A stretch of DNA of 64,000 bases from Fulvitalea axinellae (GTDB taxonomy: Bacteria; Bacteroidota; Bacteroidia; Cytophagales; Cyclobacteriaceae). Shown in pieces: positions 43,843 to 53,151 of this stretch. How positions within the stretch are numbered: position 1 is the first letter of the stretch; every line of letters starts with the position of its first letter. The notes beneath the pieces are model-generated. The model was not told the DNA's origin. It saw only the letters and a program-made list of their open reading frames with translations, and did not search any database. Location: contig NZ_AP025314.1 in assembly GCF_036492835.1 (NCBI RefSeq), positions 2,956,010 to 3,020,009 of the forward strand, given 5' to 3'. Both the position numbers and the translations under genes were made by a program.

Positions 43843-44828
43843 TGGTTTACTGTTATCGCCACCAAATTGACGATGTCGCTTACCGAGCAACCTCTCGAGA
43901 GGTCGTTTATCGGGGCCGCCATGCCTTGCAGCACTGGGCCTATGGCCTCAGCCCCCGCCAGTCTCTGTACCAGCTTGTAGCCTATGTTACCGGATTGCAG
44001 ATCCGGGAATACCAATACGTTCGCTTTACCCGCAATATCGCTACCCGGAGCTTTCGCTTGACCTACAGATTCTACGATGGCCGCGTCAGCCTGCAGTTCG
44101 CCCTCAATCTTCAACTCAGGAGCACGCTCCTTGGCCAATTCCGTCGCTTTGGCCACTTTGTCCACAAACGGGTGCTTGGCGCTTCCTTTTGTCGAGAAGC
44201 TGAGCATCGCCACTTTAGGGTCGATCTCCGCAATAGCTTTGGCCGTCTCAGCCGAGGCAATAGCTATTTCGGCAAGCTGTTCGCTCGTCGGGTCAGGAGT
44301 CACAGCGCAGTCAGCGAAAACGAGAAGGCCGTCCTCTCCGTAAACCTCGTCTTTCAGCACCATAACAAAAGCTCCCGAAACCGTACTGAAACCAGGCTTC
44401 GTTTTCACGATCTGGAACGCCGGGCGCAACACGTCACCTGTAGCGTTTTGGGCACCAGCCACCTCTCCGTCAGCATCACCGCTCTTAATCATAAGTACGG
44501 CAAGGTAAAGCGGGTTCTCGACCAACTTCGAGGCCTCCTCACGAGTCAAGCCTTTAGACTTGCGAATCTCAACGAGCAAATCCGTGTACTCATCTTTCTT
44601 TGCGTGACTTTTCGGATCGACAATCTCGAATTTAGAGACATTCGACAACCCGAAATCCTCTGCCTTGGCTTTGATCACTGAGGGATCACCGATCAATATA
44701 ACCTGCGCAATTCCTTCGGCCACGATTTCATCAGCGGCCCGCAAAGTGCGCTCCTCCTCACCTTCCGGCAAGACGATTCGCTTATTGCACTTTTTTGCGC
44801 TTTCCTTTATTTTTAACAACAAGTCCAT
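43827..44828 (-). CDS. pta: Phosphate acetyltransferase
   Basis: 333 residues, short-form Pta (PTA_PTB domain only, without the N-terminal DRTGG part). Segments [20 protein letters not shown] (about 16-35), [24 protein letters not shown] (about 122-145), [18 protein letters not shown] [13 protein letters not shown] (about 205) and [35 protein letters not shown] (about 268-302) are typical. Pta makes acetyl phosphate from acetyl-CoA and passes it to AckA. It has its own -7 element and is the first gene of the pta-hbd-ackA group; a hairpin at its end may reduce read-through. Confidence 0.95.
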   Translation of the reverse strand: MDLLLKIKESAKKCNKRIVLPEGEEERTLRAADEIVAEGIAQVILIGDPSVIKAKAEDFGLSNVSKFEIVDPKSHAKKDEYTDLLVEIRKSKGLTREEASKLVENPLYLAVLMIKSGDADGEVAGAQNATGDVLRPAFQIVKTKPGFSTVSGAFVMVLKDEVYGEDGLLVFADCAVTPDPTSEQLAEIAIASAETAKAIAEIDPKVAMLSFSTKGSAKHPFVDKVAKATELAKERAPELKIEGELQADAAIVESVGQAKAPGSDIAGKANVLVFPDLQSGNIGYKLVQRLAGAEAIGPVLQGMAAPINDLSRGCSVSDIVNLVAITVNQAAAK

Positions 44829-44857
44829 TGCGATACGATTTCTTATCTACGACGGGC

Positions 44858-44865
44858 CAAAATTA
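44858..44865 (-). promoter_or_regulatory. -7 element of pta
   Basis: TAATTTTG on the minus strand, exact TAnnTTTG, 30 bp upstream of the pta ATG. A T-rich stretch (CCTTTTTAATG) lies about 19 bp upstream in the -33 position but has no TTG. Confidence 0.5.
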
Positions 44866-44984
44866 TGAATCATCCCATTAAAAAAGGATGACTAAAATCA
44901 TAAAACTTCATACTGACACCGGTCTCAACATTGTATTTTTTTAACAAATTTTCCCGGAACCGATCCCGACGAATTTTAACCCCA

Positions 44985-45016
44985 AAAAGAAGAGACCGCC
45001 TATTTAGCGGTCTCTT
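44985..45016 (-). terminator. Terminator of yidC
   Basis: Minus strand AAGAGACCGC-TAAATAG-GCGGTCTCTT-CTTTTT: 10-bp stem, 14 bp after the yidC stop. Confidence 0.88.
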
Positions 45017-45029
45017 CTCTCACAGTAAT

Positions 45030-46847
45030 TTATTTTTTCTTTTTCCGTTGTGCTTCTTGACTCGCTTTCATTGCTGCGTCAAGCCGTTGTTGGAATGAAG
45101 ATTTCTTCTTATTTCCAGAATTTTTCTTATTCTCTTCTAGTTTCTTTCTCACCTTGTCCTCGTCAACAAATTTCTTAATCACCTGTTGTTGACCCAATGT
45201 CACGAGATTGGACAAGAAATAGTAATAAGTCAGACCCGCCGAGAAGCTGTTCAGCATAAAGAAGAACATCAAAGGCATGATGTACTGCATGGTTTTCATC
45301 GGGCCCTCAACGGTTGTCATCTGGTTATTGCTCCAAGTATACGCCATAGTCGAAGCCGTCATCAGAACGCAGAAGCCACTGATATGACTACCCAAGAACG
45401 GAACATCAAAAGGCAAGCTTAACAATACGTCATAAGACGACAAGTCATGCGCCCACAGGAAGCTTTGCTGGCGAAGTTCGATAGAGTTCGGGAAGAAACG
45501 GAACAACGCAAAGAGAATCGGCATCTGCAACAACATCGGAACGCAACCGCTCAACGGGTTTACGCCCACTTGACGATAAAGCTCCATTTGCTTCATCTGC
45601 ACTTGCGTCTGGTCATCGCCAACTTCTTCCTTGATCTTGTCGATTTCCGGCTTCAAGACTCTCATCTTAGCCATCGACAAATAAGACTTGTATGAAAGAG
45701 GCGAAAGGATCAACTTCACGAACAATACGAGCAACAGGATAATGATACCGTAGTTGCTGATATATTTCTGAAGGAAGTTGAACGACGGAACCACTAAGAA
45801 TTTGTTGAACCAAGCGATAATCGGCCAACCAAGGTCAACGTTATCCTCAAAGCCCGGCGTCACCTTCTTAATGATCTGGTAATTGTTCGGTCCGAAGTAG
45901 TAAGAGAAGTTCTTGTTACCGCCCTTAAGGTCAGCAAGAGGAATATCAAACGCCGCAGTCATATTGTTGACGTGTACGGTGTCTTTCTCGTGAACTATTG
46001 ACTCAACCTCAAGATTCTTCACCGATTTCTCAGCGATAAGTGCTGAAACGAAGAAACGTTGTTTGAACGAGAACCACTTATAAGAACCTTCCAGTTTTTC
46101 CGATTTCTCAGAATCAACGTTAATTGAAAGGTAATCAAAATCGCCATCAGCGGAGTAGTAATTGATTGTAGTGTAACCACGCTCGCCTCCACGGCCAACC
46201 ATATTTTCCTCGGCGCGAAGGAGCTTGTCGGCCCATACGGCTCTCAAATTCTCACCTTCGATGTAATTATCAAGCCCTACGAGGTTGAATGTATTCTCAA
46301 CAGTATGGCCGTCTTCGCCTAAGCGGTATTGTTGCTCAACGTATTTTCCCGGCTCCAACGTAGCGCGCATAGTCAAGTTCCCGCCCGACTGCACCGGCTC
46401 ATAGTAAAGATCCGCCAAGTCAACGAAACCTTTGTAGGTTTTCACCTTATAGCTGAACGTCGAGTTCTTTCCGTTCATCAACATCAAAGGAGCCCCGTCC
46501 CAAGATTTGAACCCTTTAAGCTCAACTTTGCTCGGCACACCACCCTTTGAGGCGAAAGTCACCTTCAGCATGTCATTCTCAAGCACGGATTCTTTGTCAA
46601 CGCCTGTCATGGCATTGGCGAATACACCGAACTCTTTATATAGACGATCGTTTCTCAACGAATCGCTAAGCACTTCAACTTCCGCAGGAGCCTCCTCAGG
46701 CTTTTCTTTCGCTTCCGGCTTTTCGGCTTCCGCTTGTTCAACTTGCGCCAACTCTTGTTGCGCTTCGATCTCGGGCTTCATAAAAAAGTAGTTCGCCACC
46801 AATATTAAGGCAATCAGAACAAACCCGATTATCTGTTTTTTATCCAT
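45030..46847 (-). CDS. yidC: Membrane protein insertase YidC
   Basis: 605 residues from ATG 46847; the codons up to 46871 add eight residues before the first helix and are unlikely. The N-terminal helix KKQIIGFVLIALILVANYFFMKP (about 3-25) leads into a large periplasmic domain (to about 360) and the conserved 60KD_IMP core: FNFLQKYISNYGIIILLLVLFVKLILSPLSYKSYLSMAKMR, LQMPILFALFRFFPN, and SGLTYYYFLSNLVTLGQQQVI near the end. It inserts inner-membrane proteins with or without SecYEG. The C-terminus is basic (KKSSFQQRLDAAMKASQEAQRKKKK). It follows pyrG by 77 bp, a common Bacteroidota order. Confidence 0.95.
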   Translation of the reverse strand: MDKKQIIGFVLIALILVANYFFMKPEIEAQQELAQVEQAEAEKPEAKEKPEEAPAEVEVLSDSLRNDRLYKEFGVFANAMTGVDKESVLENDMLKVTFASKGGVPSKVELKGFKSWDGAPLMLMNGKNSTFSYKVKTYKGFVDLADLYYEPVQSGGNLTMRATLEPGKYVEQQYRLGEDGHTVENTFNLVGLDNYIEGENLRAVWADKLLRAEENMVGRGGERGYTTINYYSADGDFDYLSINVDSEKSEKLEGSYKWFSFKQRFFVSALIAEKSVKNLEVESIVHEKDTVHVNNMTAAFDIPLADLKGGNKNFSYYFGPNNYQIIKKVTPGFEDNVDLGWPIIAWFNKFLVVPSFNFLQKYISNYGIIILLLVLFVKLILSPLSYKSYLSMAKMRVLKPEIDKIKEEVGDDQTQVQMKQMELYRQVGVNPLSGCVPMLLQMPILFALFRFFPNSIELRQQSFLWAHDLSSYDVLLSLPFDVPFLGSHISGFCVLMTASTMAYTWSNNQMTTVEGPMKTMQYIMPLMFFFMLNSFSAGLTYYYFLSNLVTLGQQQVIKKFVDEDKVRKKLEENKKNSGNKKKSSFQQRLDAAMKASQEAQRKKKK

Positions 46848-46861
46848 AGCTAATAAATTAA

Positions 46862-46897
46862 AGTACCTCATGCCTTTGGAAAGACATGAGGTTACTC
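46862..46897 (-). other. Hairpin between pyrG and yidC
   Basis: AGTACCTCATG...CATGAGGTTACT: 11-bp stem with one bulge, 12-nt loop. On the minus strand it is followed by ACTTTAATTTATT rather than a U-run, so it is a weak terminator or an mRNA processing/stability element within the pyrG-yidC operon. Confidence 0.45.
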
Positions 46898-46924
46898 ATT
46901 ACGCATAATATTTTTCCAAGTCCG

Positions 46925-48550
46925 TTAAGACTCTTTGGCATTTCTGTGGTACTTCAGCGCCGCTTTCACAAATCCTACGAACAAACGTTGAGGATTAATC
47001 ACAGTGCTTTTCAATTCTGGATGGAACTGCGAACCTATAAAGAACGGATGATCCTCAAGCTCGACGATCTCAACCAGACCGGTTTCAGGGTTAATACCGG
47101 AAGCGGTCATACCCGCATTCTCCAGATCTTCAAGATACTTGTTGTTGAACTCGTAACGGTGACGGTGACGCTCGTTTACGATTTCGGCATCATAAACTTG
47201 CTTAGCCAATGTTCCCTCTTTCAACTCACACGGATAGGCACCCAGACGCATGGTACCGCCCATTTGGGTAAGTTCTTTCTGATCTTCCATCAAGTCAATA
47301 ACAGGGTGAGCCGCTTCGCTATCCATTTCGGTAGAATTAGCCCCCTCAAGCCCGAGCACGTTGCGCGCAAATTCGATAACGGCGCATTGCATACCCAAAC
47401 AGATCCCGAAGAACGGAATCTTATTCTCACGGACAAAACGAACGGCCTCAATTTTTCCTTCCAAGCCCCTTTCTCCGAAGCCCGGCGCTACCAATACACC
47501 ATCCGAATCGCCTATTTTCTCCTGTACGTTCTCAGCTGTTACCGATTCCGAGCTCACCCAGTTGATCTTGACTTTACACTCATTCTCGGCTCCGGCGTGT
47601 ACGAACGCCTCCACGATAGACTTATAAGCGTCGTGTAGTTCAACGTATTTACCCACAAGCGAAATGCGGATTTCGTCGGTAGGGTTTTTCAATCTTCCCA
47701 GGAAATCTTTCCAAAGGTCAAGCTTAGGCTCGCTTTCATAAGAGATGTTCAATGTCTCGATCACCCTCTTGTCAAGCTTTTCCTTAAGCATGAGCAACGG
47801 CACATCGTAGATCGTCTCAGCGTCGATTGACTCGATGATCCTGTTAAGCTTCACGTTGCAGAATAAGGCCAGCTTCTTACGGATCTCCATCGGCAACGAG
47901 TGCTCAGTACGGCAAACCAAAATGTCTGGCTGAATACCCGCCTGAAGCAATTGTTTTACCGAATGTTGCGTTGGCTTTGTCTTAAGCTCGCCCGCAGCGT
48001 TCAGGTAAGGCACAAGCGTCAAGTGAATCACCATGGCGTTGTCTTCGCCCAGATCCCACTTAGCTTGTCGGACGGCCTCAATAAACGGCAAAGACTCGAT
48101 ATCGCCAACACAACCGCCAATTTCGGTAATGATGACATCATATTCGCCTGTCTCGCCTAGTTTGTAGAAATTATTCTTGATCTCGTCCGTGATGTGAGGG
48201 ATGACCTGAACAGTCTTGCCCAAGAACGCACCTTCACGCTCCTTGGTGATCACGTTGTGGTAGATTCTCCCCGTAGTGACGTTATTGGCCTGCGAAGTCC
48301 TGACATTCAGGAACCTTTCGTAGTGTCCCAAATCCAAGTCCGTCTCGGCCCCGTCGGTAGTAACATAGCACTCGCCATGCTCATAGGGATTGAGCGTTCC
48401 CGGATCGACATTGATATAAGGGTCAAATTTCTGAATGGTTACGGAAAGCCCTCTGGCCTGTAACAGTTTCGCCAAAGAAGCGGCGATGATTCCCTTACCC
48501 AATGAAGACGTAACGCCACCCGTTACGAAGATATACTTAGCAGCACCCAT
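46925..48550 (-). CDS. pyrG: CTP synthase
   Basis: 541 residues, full-length PyrG, converting UTP to CTP with glutamine. The amidoligase part begins KYIFVTGGVTSSLGKGIIAASLA (about 5-27) and includes GGCVGDIESLPFIEA. The glutamine amidotransferase part holds PGFGERGLEGK and FFGICLGMQCAVIEFARN (catalytic Cys at about 391) and the HPEL His/Glu pair near the end. The ATG at 48550 is supported by an exact -7 element (TACCTTTG) 39 bp upstream. It is followed by yidC. Confidence 0.96.
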   Translation of the reverse strand: MGAAKYIFVTGGVTSSLGKGIIAASLAKLLQARGLSVTIQKFDPYINVDPGTLNPYEHGECYVTTDGAETDLDLGHYERFLNVRTSQANNVTTGRIYHNVITKEREGAFLGKTVQVIPHITDEIKNNFYKLGETGEYDVIITEIGGCVGDIESLPFIEAVRQAKWDLGEDNAMVIHLTLVPYLNAAGELKTKPTQHSVKQLLQAGIQPDILVCRTEHSLPMEIRKKLALFCNVKLNRIIESIDAETIYDVPLLMLKEKLDKRVIETLNISYESEPKLDLWKDFLGRLKNPTDEIRISLVGKYVELHDAYKSIVEAFVHAGAENECKVKINWVSSESVTAENVQEKIGDSDGVLVAPGFGERGLEGKIEAVRFVRENKIPFFGICLGMQCAVIEFARNVLGLEGANSTEMDSEAAHPVIDLMEDQKELTQMGGTMRLGAYPCELKEGTLAKQVYDAEIVNERHRHRYEFNNKYLEDLENAGMTASGINPETGLVEIVELEDHPFFIGSQFHPELKSTVINPQRLFVGFVKAALKYHRNAKES

Positions 48551-48588
48551 AAGTAAATTCTAGTATTTGTTTTCTCACTTACGGGATA

Positions 48589-48596
48589 CAAAGGTA
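48589..48596 (-). promoter_or_regulatory. -7 element of pyrG
   Basis: TACCTTTG on the minus strand, exact TAnnTTTG, 39 bp upstream of the pyrG ATG; no clear -33 TTTG at 19-21 bp. Confidence 0.5.
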
Positions 48597-48775
48597 GCCT
48601 TTTCCGTCAATTTTACACGACTCTGCCAGACTCTATTCTCAATAAAAAAATAACTCCCTTGATATTCAGGAACTATGGACCGAGCGTCCCCTGCATCCCA
48701 TCTCTTATTTAACCGCCCTTTCGGCACCAGCTATGATGGTACACTCAGAAAATGGGATTTTGTTCGCCCTAATCA

Positions 48776-48808
48776 CCAAAAAAGGCCCGAAAACAAATTC
48801 CCGGGCCC
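48776..48808 (-). terminator. Terminator of fabH
   Basis: Minus strand GGCCCG-GGAATTTGTTTT-CGGGCC-TTTTTT: 6-bp GC stem and T6, about 28 bp after the stop. Confidence 0.85.
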
Positions 48809-48835
48809 TCTTCAACAAATTGCGTAAAAACTGAT

Positions 48836-49837
48836 TTACCAGCGAATCAATGACGATGCCCAAGTAAATCCGCTACCGAATGCGGCGAGACAAACCAAAT
48901 CGCCTTCCTTGATCTTCCCTTCGGCCCAAGCCTCACTCAAAGCGATCGGAATTGACGCTCCCGTTGTGTTTCCGTAGCGCATAATGTTGTTATAAACCTT
49001 TTCTTTAGGCAAGCCGAGTTTCTGACGCACAAATTCGCTGATACGAAGGTTCGCTTGGTGCGGCACCAGCATATCAATGTCTTCTTTAGGAATTTTATTT
49101 GCGGCCAAAGCTTCCCCTATAACTTCCATAAATCGCACTACCGCATGCTTAAACACCAAGTTGCCGTTCATGTAAGCTTTAGAACCAGGATCATCCACCA
49201 TTTCGTGCGTCATCCACGGCTTATAGCTACTGCTTGGATATTTCATGCACAGCTCTTCGGCAAAATTACCATCCGCATGCAAATGAGTGGAAAGGACTCC
49301 ACGCCCGGACTCTTCCTCTCCACGCTGCAGAATCATAGCTCCAGCTCCGTCCCCAAAAATTACGGCAACGCCACGGCCCTCGGTATTCATTTGAAGTCCC
49401 GAAGACTGCACTTCAGAACCCACAACCAAAACAGTCTTGTACATTCCCGTCTTTATGAACTGATCCGCAACGGAAACGCCATACACAAATCCGGAACATG
49501 CGTTTCTGACATCCAAGGCGGGCACACCCGCAATCCCCAATTGGCGTTGCAACAATACGCCTGAACCAGGAAAGTAATAATCAGGAGTAATTGTGGCGAA
49601 AACAATCAAATCAATATCAGAAGCCTCGAGGCCAGCCCGCTCCAAGGCCACCTTCGATGCCTCCGCGGCCATAGTCGAAGTCGTATCTTTTCCCTCGGTG
49701 AAGAATCTCCGCTCCGTAATTCCGGTACGTTCGACAATCCACTCGTTAGTCGTGTCCATAAGTTTTGTAAGATCCTCATTGGTCACAACGTTTTCAGGCA
49801 CATAATGCCCGACTCCTTTTACTATCGATGTATACAT
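48836..49837 (-). CDS. fabH: 3-oxoacyl-ACP synthase III (FabH)
   Basis: 333 residues from ATG 49837; a longer frame to 49957 starts inside a terminator and is not coding. FabH condenses acetyl-CoA with malonyl-ACP to start fatty-acid synthesis. The catalytic triad is visible: Cys in VRNACSGF (about 117), His in VPHQANLR (about 252) and Asn in YGNTTGAS (about 282). A second KAS III-type gene may exist elsewhere, as is common in Bacteroidota. An exact -7 box lies 46 bp upstream. Confidence 0.93.
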   Translation of the reverse strand: MYTSIVKGVGHYVPENVVTNEDLTKLMDTTNEWIVERTGITERRFFTEGKDTTSTMAAEASKVALERAGLEASDIDLIVFATITPDYYFPGSGVLLQRQLGIAGVPALDVRNACSGFVYGVSVADQFIKTGMYKTVLVVGSEVQSSGLQMNTEGRGVAVIFGDGAGAMILQRGEEESGRGVLSTHLHADGNFAEELCMKYPSSSYKPWMTHEMVDDPGSKAYMNGNLVFKHAVVRFMEVIGEALAANKIPKEDIDMLVPHQANLRISEFVRQKLGLPKEKVYNNIMRYGNTTGASIPIALSEAWAEGKIKEGDLVCLAAFGSGFTWASSLIRW

Positions 49838-49882
49838 ACTCACACAAGTTTCATATATAACCCGCAAGCCGGGTTTTTGGAC

Positions 49883-49890
49883 CAAAAATA
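49883..49890 (-). promoter_or_regulatory. -7 element of fabH
   Basis: TATTTTTG on the minus strand, exact TAnnTTTG, 46 bp upstream of the fabH ATG and just after the preceding terminator; -33 box not clear. Confidence 0.45.
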
Positions 49891-49913
49891 AACAAAAAAG
49901 CGAATTAGGAAAC

Positions 49914-49954
49914 CCAAAAAACAAAACGAGTCCCCAAAAACTGAGGACTCGTTT
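49914..49954 (-). terminator. Terminator of the Gly/Tyr-rich protein gene
   Basis: Minus strand AAACGAGTCC-TCAGTTTTTGG-GGACTCGTTT-TGTTTTTT: 10-bp stem and T-rich tail. Confidence 0.88.
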
Positions 49955-49975
49955 CACTTTTTTATATGATTTCGC

Positions 49976-50605
49976 CTAAAATCTTCTGTAACCAAGTGGC
50001 GGAGCCCCAAAACCGTAATTACCCATACCGTAAGGTCCCATACCGTACCCACCGTATCCATAACCATAACTTGGCGCATTTGTAAATCTCGCACCTATGA
50101 TCAAATCGGCCTTATCAGAAATTTTGTAATGTAACTCAGCGTTTATATCATACACAGTCCGGTTGAGATCAGGCCCACCGATTTTATTACCGTTCTCCAG
50201 CATTATAGACTTGCCTGTCACATCTTGTTGACCGACCCTCACATCAAGATTAAGCGCCATTCGATCACTTAACGGCATCCACATACTTGGGCCCATCCAA
50301 TAAGTAGAAGTTGTGTAACCTCCCACTTTTTGATATGTGTAACCAAAATTGGCGGAATAAGAGGCTTGTCTTCGCCTTCTAGGCTGGTTAACGGGCACGG
50401 ATCCTTGCAAATCGTAACTGTAACCATTCCATCCAGAGCCGGCCATTACGGATGTCCCCGCATAAATTGCGGGTTTGCGATAAGAGGAAACATATTCAAG
50501 TTCCTCCTCACCCTTGCTGTTATCGTTCTGGGCAAATGAGTATTCCATCCCGATCGCAACCGCCAACACTGTTGCCACAAAATATCTAAGTACCTTGGTT
50601 ATCAT
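49976..50605 (-). CDS. Outer-membrane beta-barrel-like protein with Gly/Tyr-rich tail
   Basis: 209 residues. A signal peptide ends GMEYSFAQ (about 1-26). Amphipathic strands follow (ASYSANFGYTYQKVGGY, MALNLDVRVGQQDV, TVYDINAELHYKISDKADLIIGARF). The C-terminus is very Gly/Tyr-rich: YGYGYGGYGMGPYGMGNYGFGAPPLGYRRF (described here in pieces), ending in Phe as outer-membrane proteins do. The tail is unlike its neighbours in composition and may be disordered or aggregation-prone. Function not recognised. Confidence 0.7.
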   Translation of the reverse strand: MITKVLRYFVATVLAVAIGMEYSFAQNDNSKGEEELEYVSSYRKPAIYAGTSVMAGSGWNGYSYDLQGSVPVNQPRRRRQASYSANFGYTYQKVGGYTTSTYWMGPSMWMPLSDRMALNLDVRVGQQDVTGKSIMLENGNKIGGPDLNRTVYDINAELHYKISDKADLIIGARFTNAPSYGYGYGGYGMGPYGMGNYGFGAPPLGYRRF

Positions 50606-50887
50606 CTTTTTCTAGCTAATTCTTATTACTTAGACGAAAAAAAGGGCACGATGTTCCGCCCATCATATACATAACGCCTAACCTTTGTGTTTTGTCACAA
50701 ACAAGCCAAAGAAAAAACGCTCTTTACGCATTCTCAAGATAACCGAATTTTAATATCCACACAACGAAATAGCACCGCAATCGACTGGCAAACGCTAAAA
50801 TATCATATCGAATCGGGCGTTAGAGAAATCGGGGATTGTTTTCCGAGCGAGAAAAAGCATTTTTTCGTAAAATTGCGGGGTTCCAAA

Positions 50888-51730
50888 ATGACCGCACCTA
50901 AAACACAAGTGATGAACGAGCGCCCTATCGGCATTTTTGATTCAGGCCTTGGAGGCCTTTCCGTTTGGAGGGAAATCCATAGACAGGCCCCAAACGAATC
51001 CACCATTTATTTCGCCGACAGCGCAAGATGCCCTTACGGCCCAAAAACTCCGGAACAAGTAAGGGACTACAGTTTCGAAATCACTGAACGCCTTCTGGAT
51101 TTGGGTTGCAAAGCAATTGTAGTCGCCTGCAACACAGCAACCGCCGCCGCGATAGAGGAACTTCGCAATAGCTTCGATATTCCATTTATCGGAATGGAGC
51201 CGGCCGTGAAACCGGCCGCTTTGCGCACAAAAACCGGACACGTAGGCGTATTGGCTACCCAAGGAACACTTAAAGGCGCTTTATACCGCAAAACGAGCCA
51301 AAAATACGCTAATGACGTTTTGGTCCATGTCCAAATCGGCGAAGGACTAGTTGAGCTAGTGGAAAACCGCATGCACGAAAGCCCGGAATGCGAAGAGCTT
51401 CTGAGAACTTATATTCAGCCGATGCTAGAGGCCAAAGCTGATCATATCGTTTTGGGATGCACGCACTACCCTTTCTTCAAAAATCTAGTAACGAAGATTT
51501 CCGGACCGCATGTCAATATTGTGGACCCTGCGCCCGCTGTAGCCAAACAAACGCTCAATATTTTGCGAAAGCAAGACAGTTTTAACACAAAAAATATTTC
51601 GGCACAACATTCTTTCTTCAGCACGGGGAACTTGGACAGCTTAAAAAAAATGGCCGAACCCCTTTTCTCAAAGAGCCCGGCCACTGATGTCATTTTCGGA
51701 AAATTTAACATTTCCGATCCAACGACATAA
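50888..51730 (+). CDS. murI: Glutamate racemase
   Basis: 280 residues from ATG 50888; an earlier in-frame open stretch precedes the conserved start and has no coding character. MurI makes D-glutamate for peptidoglycan. Conserved parts: PIGIFDSGLGGLSVWREI (about 11-28), AIVVACNTATAAAIEELR with the first catalytic Cys (about 78), and VLGCTHYPFF with the second Cys (about 192). The stop is 2 bp from the stop of the converging DUF2167 gene, leaving no room for a terminator between them. Confidence 0.92.
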   Translation: MTAPKTQVMNERPIGIFDSGLGGLSVWREIHRQAPNESTIYFADSARCPYGPKTPEQVRDYSFEITERLLDLGCKAIVVACNTATAAAIEELRNSFDIPFIGMEPAVKPAALRTKTGHVGVLATQGTLKGALYRKTSQKYANDVLVHVQIGEGLVELVENRMHESPECEELLRTYIQPMLEAKADHIVLGCTHYPFFKNLVTKISGPHVNIVDPAPAVAKQTLNILRKQDSFNTKNISAQHSFFSTGNLDSLKKMAEPLFSKSPATDVIFGKFNISDPTT

Positions 51731-51732
51731 GT

Positions 51733-52638
51733 TTATTCTCCGCCGAAGATCTTCTTACGCACCAAAGCGAACAAGCCTGCGATACCGATAAAGATAAACT
51801 TGCCGAATTTGGCCAAAACGGAAAGGAACCCGGCCTTGGCCAATACCTTACCGGCAATCAAACCTCCGATTCCATACGCCGCGACTTTGTCAATACTCGG
51901 GTTAAAATCGCTGTAACGATGCCCTTCATTGAAGTTAACGCTAGCCAATACTTTATCTACGTCATTCTGAACCTGAGGCAATATTTTCACGTCACTGATT
52001 GCGTTCAACTCCAAATAACCTTTTCTCCCCAAGATCCGGATATTGTAATTAAGGGTATTCACATCATTTCCTTCGAACCTCAGCTCTTTTGCCCAGTGCA
52101 GTTTCTTAGCTTTCGCGTCGTAAAACGGCTCGGCCGCCCACCCAACTAATTCCACAGCATCGTAGCCTTGGGCTTTCCTCGCCTCGTTCACTTCTTCCAT
52201 ATCGGACTGCATGGTCTCCAATAGTTCCTCAAAGTCCATATCCTGAGCGTCCTCATCCTCCACGTAACCTTCTTCGTCAAAGGAAATTCCGACAAAATAG
52301 GTATCGTCGTCCAATGGGCCTTTGTCAGCTTTGAGTAACATCCCCAATGTCTCCGATGGAGGATTTCCCCAAAGTTCCGTGAAAACATATTCGGCCTGCT
52401 TCGCATCCAAAAACTTATAGCCTTCTGGTACATTGATAGTCGCTAATCCGTCACCGATGGTCACAGTCCCCGTTTGATAATCGAAGCTGTTGTTAACACT
52501 GTCGATCGCCGCCAGATATAGCGCAACGGAGTCCAATTCGACAGTCTCATCGGCTGAATCTACGCTTTCCCCAGAAAATGCTTTACCGGAAAAACCCAAA
52601 AGACAAAAGCTCAGGGCCAATAGTATTATTCTATTCAT
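51733..52638 (-). CDS. DUF2167 membrane protein
   Basis: 301 residues. A signal peptide (about 1-22) precedes the DUF2167 region, with the typical IGDGLATINVPEGYKFLDAKQAEYVF (about 60-85) and WGNPPSETLGML (about 91-102), and LVGWAAEPFYDAKAKKLHWAKELRF later. Two C-terminal hydrophobic stretches (AAYGIGGLIAGKVLAKAGFL and FIFIGIAGLFALVRKKIF) form membrane helices. The family is found in many proteobacteria and Bacteroidota; its function is unknown. A structured RNA candidate lies upstream on the same strand. Confidence 0.85.
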   Translation of the reverse strand: MNRIILLALSFCLLGFSGKAFSGESVDSADETVELDSVALYLAAIDSVNNSFDYQTGTVTIGDGLATINVPEGYKFLDAKQAEYVFTELWGNPPSETLGMLLKADKGPLDDDTYFVGISFDEEGYVEDEDAQDMDFEELLETMQSDMEEVNEARKAQGYDAVELVGWAAEPFYDAKAKKLHWAKELRFEGNDVNTLNYNIRILGRKGYLELNAISDVKILPQVQNDVDKVLASVNFNEGHRYSDFNPSIDKVAAYGIGGLIAGKVLAKAGFLSVLAKFGKFIFIGIAGLFALVRKKIFGGE

Positions 52639-52720
52639 GTTCAGGTTGAAAAAACTAATGAAAAATAAAATGAAGCGACGAATTTAGACAAACAGAGACC
52701 CTAATGAAAAAAATCAAACA

Positions 52721-52955
52721 AAAAAATAGTCCAACGTTTCCGATGGACTTTATATAATAAGGTATCCCATGAAGAAAGAGGTTAGTTCAAACCCTTAAAA
52801 TGACAAGATTTGAGTCGCCGTCTCCCATCGCAACCTTCCACTGTTAACACCCCGAAAGATGACCCCGAAGGGTTGAGGCCTGGTTTTGACGAGCAGCTAA
52901 CCCGGTATTTTGTATGATGTTAGGTTTGAAAATCTGTCGCTCCATGGGAAGATCT
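52721..52955 (-). ncRNA. Candidate structured RNA, 6S-like, or DUF2167 leader
   Basis: No coding frame. On the minus strand TCCCATG (52950-52944) pairs with CATGGGA (52771-52765), and inside it TTCAAACC (about 52930-52923) pairs with GGTTTGAA (about 52794-52787), enclosing a branched centre with an ACCC-UUCG-GGGU hairpin. That gives a long closed structure of about 186 nt, followed by AGTCCATCG-GAAA-CGTTGGACT-ATTTTTTT (52752-52721), a strong terminator. Size and long-hairpin-with-bubble shape recall 6S RNA, but no 6S consensus was matched. An alternative is a leader or attenuator of the DUF2167 gene, 83 bp downstream. Promoter not identified. Confidence 0.4.
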
Positions 52956-53066
52956 TTCATCCCCCTTTGTCTTTAACAAATATGGAGTACAGTGTTCCTT
53001 TTTCCAAGCAAAAAACGTTAAAAAACACTCCTCCACCCATAAATCAAGGCTTTTTACTATCGTCCG

Positions 53067-53097
53067 TTTTATAAGTCCAAGCATAGGGGTAACTTTG
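53067..53097 (+). promoter_or_regulatory. Promoter of the SerC-like gene
   Basis: TAACTTTG (53090-53097), exact TAnnTTTG, with TTTT (53067-53070) 19 bp upstream in the -33 position. Start near 53104, leader about 48 nt. Confidence 0.55.
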
Positions 53098-53151
53098 GCA
53101 TTGTACCGCAGTATTTATTACATATTCGAAACCTCTAAAAAGCATTCGGGA

